Shown in pieces: positions 1-4,098 of a stretch of 5,307 nt of DNA. The notes beneath the pieces were generated by a model that saw nothing but the letters and a program-made list of their open reading frames with translations, made no database searches and was not told where the DNA came from. Source of the DNA: a bacterium (lineage in GTDB: Bacteria > Actinomycetota > Acidimicrobiia > Acidimicrobiales > CATQHL01); NCBI GenBank assembly GCA_026713745.1, contig JAPONU010000273.1:1-5307 (forward strand), given 5' to 3'. The stretch's first letter is position 1; each line of letters starts with the position of its first letter. The translations under genes and the position numbers were made by a program.

Positions 1-229
1 ACGGGGGCACGCGGGGCCTGTCCGCTGCAGCCTGGCAACAGAAGCAGAGGAGGACAGCTGGGAAAGACCGCTGACGGCGAGAAAGACCGCTGACACCGGA
101 GAAAGATCCGGCGGAGCCCGCAAGGGCAGCCGACCCGACGGCACGCAATCCGCAACGCTGTGATCGGGAATGGTCGTACCGGAGCCGGCAACCGCTCGAC
201 GGACGGGGGTTCGATTCCCCCCAGCTCCA
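1..229 (+). ncRNA. ssrA: tmRNA (transfer-messenger RNA), 3' part, truncated by window start
   Basis: tmRNA rescues ribosomes stalled on broken mRNAs and tags the unfinished peptide for proteolysis. The diagnostic part is the 3' end. A T-arm has a 5-bp stem (205-209 with 217-221) around the loop TTCGATT. It is followed directly by the 7-base acceptor strand CAGCTCC (222-228) and discriminator A229, and preceded by GGAC (201-204), as in many bacterial tmRNAs. The expected 5' partner (GGGGCTG or GGAGCTG type) is not at tRNA distance, which argues against an ordinary tRNA. No tag-peptide stop is evident in the first 60 bases, so the 5' acceptor strand and tag reading frame should lie upstream. 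The 3' CCA is not encoded (CAA follows A229) and would be added by nucleotidyltransferase. Bases 62-99 hold two imperfect copies of a 19-base repeat in what should be the pseudoknot region. The 3' end is exact; the internal folding was not modelled. Confidence 0.8.
62..99 (+). repeat. Two-copy 19-bp imperfect tandem repeat within the tmRNA region
   Basis: The 14-base string GAAAGACCGCTGAC occurs at 62-75 and again at 81-94, in units of 19 bases (62-80 and 81-99). A third partial echo, GAAAGA, is at 101-106. The repeat falls where tmRNA pseudoknots are expected, so it may be a duplicated helix strand rather than an independent element. Confidence 0.7.
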
Positions 230-446
230 CAACGGCCTGTTGGCGGGTTGGGTCTCGTCATGTTGGCCACTTGGGCCGCAGCGCGCCGGTTCGGCGTAGC
301 GATGGACACTTTGAGCGCCGCTCAGGGCTGGTTCTGGCCCGTGCAGGCGTCGATCAGCACGGCGTGCGTCGGTGCCGCCGGTCCGCGGGCGCGCCGAGGC
401 CGGCGGGGTTGTTCCGCCGGCTGTCTATGGGGGTGGCGCCTGGTGG
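230..446. other. Gene-free stretch downstream of ssrA
   Basis: This region separates the tmRNA 3' end from the transposase remnant. Short open frames exist on both strands, but none shows a recognisable domain or a convincing start, and they look like chance open frames in GC-rich DNA. The only structure I can support is the hairpin at 399-421. If an element integrated at the ssrA 3' end, this stretch would be its left end. I could not find a second copy of the ssrA 3' sequence elsewhere in the window. Confidence 0.5.
399..421 (+). terminator. Strong GC hairpin, possible terminator between ssrA and transposase remnant
   Basis: GCCGGCGG at 399-406 is perfectly complementary to CCGCCGGC at 414-421, with a 7-base loop GGTTGTT. 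There is no T-run after either arm. It lacks the classic intrinsic terminator tail, although high-GC bacteria often use such hairpins. It lies between ssrA and the 3' end of the minus-strand transposase remnant, so it could serve both directions. It could also be a structural remnant of an element end. Confidence 0.35.
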
Positions 447-965
447 TTAGGGCGGCGCCCGGCTAGGGAAGGGCCCGGAGTTCGCGCCGGGGGCGTGGCC
501 ACGGCCCGCCATCCGCGGGTTCTCGACAGGCACCGGGACGCTGTCCGGCGACTCGGTGGGGGCCAGGGCGAGGTTGTAGGTGACCGCGGCCGCCAGTGCG
601 CAGATGGTGCGGGCGATAACCCCGAGGGCACGGCACGCCCCGGGCTCGAGGGCTCCCTTGTCCCGAAGGCGGGAGTTGGTGTTCTCGACCTGGTTGGGCC
701 GCCGGGAGCTGCGTTGCCACGCGGCCGTGCCGTAGGGGACGTTCTGGTAGTTGTCGAGCTGACCGGCATCGGCGGCGAGGGGTCCCCTACAGCAGTACTC
801 CCGCCCGACACCGGCGATGTACGGCGCGTCGACGCCCGGTCCTCTCGTGGGTTCGCGGGTGTTGGCGTCGGTGGCCACGCGGCCGGCGCATTGCGGGCAG
901 CGGCCGTGTCTGGCGCACCAGGCCTCCCGCGCCGCCGAGGCGGTGTCGTAAATCTGGAGCGTCTC
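447..965 (-). pseudogene. Transposase C-terminal remnant (DDE type, resembling IS1182-like families)
   Basis: Read on the minus strand from about 965 to the TAA at 447-449, the frame is open and coherent but has no proper start. A GTG at 876-878 is the first start-like codon, and recognisable sequence already lies upstream of it. Visible landmarks are a CPQC cysteine pair (888-899) and then YGTAAWQRSSRR. Next is VENTNSRLRDKG, whose Glu (684-686) fits the last acidic residue of the DDE triad. The stretch ALGVIARTICALAAAVTYNL matches the hydrophobic tail typical of these transposases. The N-terminal part with the two catalytic aspartates is missing: upstream sequence runs straight into the promoter region of hipA. 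I infer a 5'-truncated, inactive copy. The broad transposase call is fairly secure; the exact IS family is uncertain, and no terminal inverted repeats were found. Confidence 0.65.
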
Positions 966-1018
966 CTGAGCAGGATCGGGTGGAGAACGACTAACGAGGC
1001 CCGGGGGCGGGGTGCCGC

Positions 1019-1030
1019 TAGCGTGCAGGC
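1019..1030 (+). promoter_or_regulatory. Leaderless-type -10 element of hipA
   Basis: TAGCGT at 1019-1024 fits the actinobacterial -10 consensus TAnnnT. It is followed by exactly six bases before the ATG at 1031, so transcription would begin at the start codon itself. No convincing -35 hexamer or Shine-Dalgarno site is visible; AGG at 1027-1029 is too close to the ATG. The same spacing occurs before the gene at 2861, which strengthens the reading. Confidence 0.5.
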
Positions 1031-2356
1031 ATGGAACGGCTCTTGGTCGTCCTCGAGGGCGAAGTGGCAGGTGAGATCACCCCCGACGGGGACGGCATGC
1101 GGTTCGCGTACGTCGGCGACCGCTCTTCGTCGACGCCGCTGTCGCTGTCGCTGCCGCCGCGGCCCGAGCCGTACCCCGATGACCGTATCCGGGCGTGGGT
1201 ACGAGGGCTCCTGCCTGACGACGGTGACACGCTGCAGCGCTGGGGGAGAAGGGTCGACCTGGTGGGCGCCGCCACGCCTGAACGAATCCTCGGCACACCT
1301 ATCGGTTGGGACTGTGCCGGAGCGGTGCAGTTCTGCACGCCAGCGGCGCTGGAGACGATGCTGCAGCGTCCCCGACATGTCGCGCCCGTCGGCGACGGCG
1401 AAATCGCTGCCGCGCTGCGAGACGCCATCGCCGACGCCGGTGGCCAGCGGTCCTCAGGCTCGGGATCGGCACCGTGCTACAGCCTCGCTGGCGGCCAGCC
1501 GAAGATCGCCTTGGCGCTCACCGCCGCAGGCTGGCAGTCCCCCACCGGCGCGGCACCCTCCACCCACATCCTCAAGCCGCCGCCCAGCGAGGCCGCCGCC
1601 GAGCAGCCCGTCAACGAGCACCTCTGCCTGGCCACCGCTCGGCGGCTCGGCCTGAACGCCGCCGTGAGCGCGCTCGCCGTCTTTGACGACATCCCCGTTG
1701 TCGTGGTGGAGCGCTACGACCGGGCCCCGGGGCTCGCTGGCCCGGTCCGCGTCCACCAAGAGGACGCCGCCCAAGCCCTTGGCCGGCCCCCGGACACCCG
1801 CGCCGAGGCCCTCCAGGGCGTCTCGACGGTGGACATTGCCGACCTGCTGCGCAGCGCCGACGCGCCGCACGAGGACGTGTGGGCCGTCGTCGATCGCCTC
1901 GCGTTGGCGTGGGCGCTGGGCCTCATCGACGGCCACGGCAAGAACACCTCTCTGCTGCTCGCCGAGAACCAGGTTCGTCTCGCGCCCCTCTACGACATCG
2001 CCACCATGCTGCCCTACACGACCGGGGGCGAGGACATCTACCTCGCGATGCATGTCGGCGACGAGCCGACCCTGGCCCTGATCGGCCGCGACCACTGGGA
2101 GACTCACGCCCACCGGCTACAGCTACCTGTAGGCGACGTCCTCCAACGGGTCGCCCGCATCGCCACCGCGACCGCCGACGCCGCAACCGAGGCGGCCGCC
2201 GACTGCGCCGAGCATGCCGCCGCGGGCACACTTCCTGCTCGGTTCGCTGACGCTGCTGCGGCTTGGCGGGTGCACTGTCTCGACGCTCTCACCACCGCGC
2301 CGTCGGCGCGGCCCCAAGCCCCCGGCCGAGGCCTCGGCATCACCTGCCTGGCCTAA
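1031..2356 (+). CDS. hipA: HipA-family serine/threonine kinase (type II toxin), no HipB seen
   Basis: HipA toxins are cytoplasmic kinases; E. coli HipA phosphorylates glutamyl-tRNA synthetase and causes growth arrest and persistence. At 441 residues this protein is almost the length of E. coli HipA (440). Residues 1 to about 110 fit the HipA N-terminal domain. The kinase part shows the mobile loop SLAGGQPK (151-158, S151 near the known autophosphorylation serine). It also shows STHILKP with a probable ATP-binding Lys182, NEHLCL (195-200), VVERYDR (225-231) and RVHQEDAAQALG (240-251). The catalytic IDGHGKN motif has Asp300, and PLYDIAT has metal-binding Asp322, so the active site looks intact. 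The ATG was chosen because a TAGCGT -10 element sits six bases upstream. No XRE-type HipB gene lies beside it: upstream is an antisense transposase remnant, downstream an integrase remnant. It is either an orphan toxin, controlled by an antitoxin elsewhere, or silenced. The actual substrate is unknown. Confidence 0.93.
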   Translation: MERLLVVLEGEVAGEITPDGDGMRFAYVGDRSSSTPLSLSLPPRPEPYPDDRIRAWVRGLLPDDGDTLQRWGRRVDLVGAATPERILGTPIGWDCAGAVQFCTPAALETMLQRPRHVAPVGDGEIAAALRDAIADAGGQRSSGSGSAPCYSLAGGQPKIALALTAAGWQSPTGAAPSTHILKPPPSEAAAEQPVNEHLCLATARRLGLNAAVSALAVFDDIPVVVVERYDRAPGLAGPVRVHQEDAAQALGRPPDTRAEALQGVSTVDIADLLRSADAPHEDVWAVVDRLALAWALGLIDGHGKNTSLLLAENQVRLAPLYDIATMLPYTTGGEDIYLAMHVGDEPTLALIGRDHWETHAHRLQLPVGDVLQRVARIATATADAATEAAADCAEHAAAGTLPARFADAAAAWRVHCLDALTTAPSARPQAPGRGLGITCLA

Positions 2357-2373
2357 CTCTCCGACCCGTTGGT

Positions 2374-2405
2374 CGCCGGTTACGCGCCGGTTACGGGACC
2401 GTAAC
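2374..2405. repeat. 11-bp tandem repeat running into a 16-bp palindrome
   Basis: CGCCGGTTACG occurs twice without a gap (2374-2384 and 2385-2395). The end of the second copy forms a perfect inverted repeat, GTTACGG (2390-2396) with CCGTAAC (2399-2405), around two bases. It begins 17 bases after the hipA stop. There is no T-run, so a terminator is unlikely. A protein-binding site such as an operator or recombinase arm site is possible but unproven. Confidence 0.5.
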
Positions 2406-2468
2406 GATCACAGTGGACCCGACACAGTGCCCCACGGGAGCCCTCCGACGCACCCCTAGTCGCCCTCG

Positions 2469-2614
2469 GATGGGGTCCAAGCCATTCAATCTCAGGGAGG
2501 TGGCGTTGGGCCTCAGTCGAAGGCGCCTACCAGCACAGCGACCTACTCGACCGCCGCCGCCCCGCCATGGACCAATGGGCCGCCTACATCGGAACCTTCA
2601 CGGCGCAAGGCTGA
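2469..2614 (+). pseudogene. Tyrosine recombinase (phage-type integrase) C-terminal remnant
   Basis: The last 30 codons, 2525-2614, read cleanly to a TGA. They contain AYQHSDLL followed by RRRPAMDQWAAY. This is the usual tail of actinobacterial tyrosine integrases: the nucleophilic Tyr (here 2528-2530), then an Arg-rich helix and an aliphatic/Trp helix. Just upstream the same frame reads HSISGR, resembling the His and Ser-Gly of the preceding integrase box. Further up, a different frame (2475-2486) reads VQAI, as expected before that box, so the gene appears broken by small indels. An in-frame TAA lies at 2402-2404, and the Arg and His-x-x-Arg catalytic residues are absent. In integrase-carrying elements this enzyme would act on an attachment site such as the ssrA 3' end. 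I infer a dead remnant. The tail match is strong, the upstream extent uncertain. Confidence 0.7.
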
Positions 2615-2848
2615 CACAGCTCGATATCTTCCGAGCAGACAACACCAGGAGCGTTGTGAGTAATCCCCGAATCGGCCAATCCTTCGCCGCGAAAGCCCTG
2701 GTAAGGGGCTTGTGGGTTCGGCGAAATGGCCATTGCTCACCAGTCTCCCAGCCGCCGCGTTCCACTCCCGCGATCTGCCCGAAGCCGGCGCCGCTCCGGC
2801 GGCGGCGCATCTGCCCCCCGCCGGGCGGTCGGGGGTCTTGGCGGTCGG
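2615..2848. other. Gene-free stretch between integrase remnant and the HNH cluster
   Basis: Open frames through here are long only because the DNA is GC-rich; none carries a recognisable domain. The supportable contents are a nested inverted repeat (2683-2725) and a very GC-rich segment just before the promoter at 2849. I see no RNA gene or further recombinase sequence. Confidence 0.5.
2683..2725. repeat. Nested inverted repeat / two-tier hairpin
   Basis: An outer 7-bp perfect inverted repeat, TTCGCCG (2683-2689) and CGGCGAA (2719-2725), encloses an inner hairpin. The inner hairpin pairs AAGCCC (2693-2698) with GGGCTT (2706-2711) around a short GGTA-containing loop. Neither strand has a convincing T-run after it, although the minus-strand inner stem is followed by TTTCG. 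It could be a bidirectional terminator, a structured RNA, or a recombination site near the integrase tail. Confidence 0.5.
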
Positions 2849-2860
2849 TAGGATCGGGGT
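2849..2860 (+). promoter_or_regulatory. Leaderless-type -10 element of the 2861-4098 cluster
   Basis: TAGGAT at 2849-2854 fits TAnnnT and is followed by exactly six bases before the GTG at 2861, the same geometry as at hipA. No clear -35 or ribosome binding site is seen. Transcription would start on the GTG. Confidence 0.5.
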
Positions 2861-3328
2861 GTGGGTCTGGATCTCGCGAACGTGTCTTTGCCACCTCGGG
2901 GCCCGAGGACGGTTGTCGAGCCGGTGGACCTGTCGCGCTTCGCCGGCTATCAGGCGACCGTGACGCAACTGCCGGCGTTGATGGCCGGCCGAGCGTCCAG
3001 CGACCGGACGCGCACGCTGATCCAGTTTGTGAAGGACTGGAACTACTGGCTCGACTATCGGGTGGCGATGCTGGACGGTCCGCCCCCTGCGGACAGTGAT
3101 CCGTTTGACCTCGCGTGCATCGCCACCGTCGTCCATGCCCTCACGGCCCGTGACGGCGTGGGTGTGCCCGAGTGGGTGCACCGCTACCGGGCCGATCCGC
3201 CTCGGCTGGTTACCGGCCGCCGCGCCGACTCCGGCTACGGGCTCCTGATCGTGGCCGACGCGCCGGCGGTGTGCGCGGACCACCGCGTCTACTTCGAACC
3301 GGAGATGCTCGAGCGGGGCACCCCCTGA
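2861..3328 (+). CDS. Uncharacterised 155-residue protein, first gene of the HNH cluster
   Basis: I do not recognise a named family. The protein is soluble-looking, with no signal peptide or membrane segment. Residues 22-70 hold a basic and aromatic stretch with FVKDWNYWLDYR (56-67). Residues 80-98 form a likely helix (DPFDLACIATVVHAL). The C-terminal half contains GVPEWVHRYR (101-110), LLIVADAPAV (128-137) and HRVYFEPEMLERG (141-153). The order 'P-x-W, then a-x-x-x-A-P, then R-x-V-x-F and a final L-x-R' recalls small uncharacterised actinobacterial proteins encoded beside toxin-antitoxin or nucleotidyltransferase genes, but this is memory of pattern only. GTG was chosen because TAGGAT lies six bases upstream. 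The stop is five bases before the next start, so the genes are probably cotranscribed. Confidence 0.75.
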   Translation: MGLDLANVSLPPRGPRTVVEPVDLSRFAGYQATVTQLPALMAGRASSDRTRTLIQFVKDWNYWLDYRVAMLDGPPPADSDPFDLACIATVVHALTARDGVGVPEWVHRYRADPPRLVTGRRADSGYGLLIVADAPAVCADHRVYFEPEMLERGTP

Positions 3329-3333
3329 GCCCG

Positions 3334-3456
3334 GTGAGTGACGCCGCCGGCGACACTGGCCGCGAGTTCACCAAGGAGGAGATGCTCGCCTTCTTCGCCG
3401 CCGCGGTGGCCGAAGCCCTGCGCGCCGACCACGGCCCTCTCGGCACCGACATCTAG
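3334..3456 (+). CDS. Small 40-residue acidic helical protein
   Basis: A GTG start five bases after the preceding stop opens a 40-codon frame with very high G/C at third positions, which supports real coding. The product has a polar start, then FTKEEMLAFFAAAV and AEALRADHG, predicted to be one amphipathic helix with net negative charge. No family is recognised. Small acidic helical proteins in such clusters can be antitoxins or accessory subunits, but nothing here proves this. It may also be the N-terminal half of a protein that continues in the +1 frame at 3457-3586, either as a frameshift mutation or by recoding at the TAG. Confidence 0.5.
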   Translation: MSDAAGDTGREFTKEEMLAFFAAAVAEALRADHGPLGTDI

Positions 3457-3586
3457 CCGCACCTGGCCCCGGCTCGGCCTCGTTGCTGTGCTCAGCGCTC
3501 GCTGGACTCCGCGCACCCTGGCCCTGCACCTCGGCTCCTCGCCCGCCGTGATCGACGGCTGGTGTCGCCTTCACCGGCCAAAGTGA
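3457..3586 (+). pseudogene. Helix-turn-helix-like coding stretch without its own clear start
   Basis: In the +1 frame relative to the 40-residue gene, codons from 3458 to the TGA at 3584-3586 have coding-like third positions. They translate to a plausible small domain with WTPRTLALHLGSS followed by PAVIDGWCRLHR. This resembles a helix-turn-helix (helix, Gly-containing turn, recognition helix ending in Trp). The only start inside it is GTG 3488-3490 with no ribosome binding site, giving 32 residues. A GTG at 3338 would read the wrong frame of the preceding gene. Its TGA overlaps the GTG of the HNH gene, a coupling that argues it is translated. It could be a separate microprotein, the second half of a frameshifted about 83-residue DNA-binding protein, or a decayed gene. 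Confidence 0.4.
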
Positions 3587-4098
3587 CCGCTCAGCGGCGC
3601 CGCCGCCGACCGTGGTACGAGGACGCCGACTCCCGGGATCGCCGCGCCGGCATCCTGCGGCGTGACCGCGACCGTTGCCGCCGATGTGGATCCCAGGGCG
3701 AGCCAGAAGTCGATCACATCGTCCCCATCGCCGACGGCGGCGACCCGTGGGACCCGGAGAACCTGCAGGCCTTGTGCCGCCGCTGCCACCGCGCCAAGAC
3801 CAGCGCCGAGGCCTCCGGCCGGGCCGCTCGCCGGCGAGCGGCAAATGCCTACAGAGCTGCAGCTGTGATCCTGGTCATGCCCACCCTCGCGGGAAATTCG
3901 ACTCCCTTCGTGTGGACACGGCATGACCACTCAATCCCCGTCGATGAACGTCCCGCCGTGGAGCCTGCGGTACACGTCCCGGAACGCCGCCTCCCGGTCG
4001 GCCGGAGTGTGCTTGAGGAAGATGCGATAGACCTGTTCATCGGTTGGGTGGTACTGAAAGTCCATGTACCGCTCATAGAACTCCCGCATCGCCGATGA
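3583..4098 (+). CDS. HNH endonuclease, abnormal C-terminal extension
   Basis: HNH nucleases make metal-dependent cuts in DNA and are frequent in phages and mobile elements. From GTG 3583 the protein has 171 residues. The basic N-terminus (RRRRRPWYED) leads to CRRC (32-35), then VDHIVPIADGG (43-53, with the DH pair), the Asn of PENLQALC (58-65), and CRRCH (65-69) followed by KT. Both zinc-binding cysteine pairs and the H-N-H residues are present, so the domain looks active. GTG 3583 overlaps the upstream TGA (GTGA), suggesting coupled translation; GTG 3562 is the alternative. The recognisable protein ends near residue 90. The remaining residues run through non-homologous sequence and, from 3931, antisense to the peptidase gene for 168 bases. 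I infer that the native stop was lost at a junction near 3850-3930. The domain is certain, the true 3' end is not. Confidence 0.85.
   Translation: MTAQRRRRRPWYEDADSRDRRAGILRRDRDRCRRCGSQGEPEVDHIVPIADGGDPWDPENLQALCRRCHRAKTSAEASGRAARRRAANAYRAAAVILVMPTLAGNSTPFVWTRHDHSIPVDERPAVEPAVHVPERRLPVGRSVLEEDAIDLFIGWVVLKVHVPLIELPHRR
3872..3929. repeat. Perfect 10-bp inverted repeat beside the peptidase stop codon
   Basis: TGGTCATGCC (3872-3881) is exactly complementary to GGCATGACCA (3920-3929), with 38 bases between. Inside, GTGT-GG-ACAC (3910-3919) and GGGA/TCCC form further small pairings. On the minus strand the structure begins two bases after the peptidase TGA and could fold as a termination or stability element. 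It also sits where the HNH homology ends, so it may mark a mobile-element boundary. Confidence 0.55.

Noticed and set aside
155..232. Ordinary tRNA gene ending at the T-arm near 229
   Set aside because: No acceptor 5' strand, D-arm or anticodon arm fits about 75 bases upstream; the CAGCTCC-A ending and GGAC prefix match tmRNA instead.
425..1378. Long minus-strand open frame of 317 codons
   Set aside because: It shadows hipA and the transposase remnant; the translation has no recognisable domain, whereas other frames carry clear motifs.
372..1655. Long plus-strand open frame of 427 codons
   Set aside because: It overlaps the antisense transposase remnant and then hipA in another frame; its translation is low-complexity Arg/Pro/Ser with no domain, as expected from GC-rich shadow frames.
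2263..3099. Plus-strand open frame of 278 codons between hipA and the HNH cluster
   Set aside because: It overlaps the end of hipA and the 155-residue gene out of frame, and reads Arg/Pro-rich junk through the integrase tail, which is coherent in a different frame.
3885..3915. tRNA T-arm-like sequence on the minus strand (GGGAGTCGAATTTCCC)
   Set aside because: Only a 4-bp stem with an off-size loop forms, and no acceptor or anticodon arm surrounds it.
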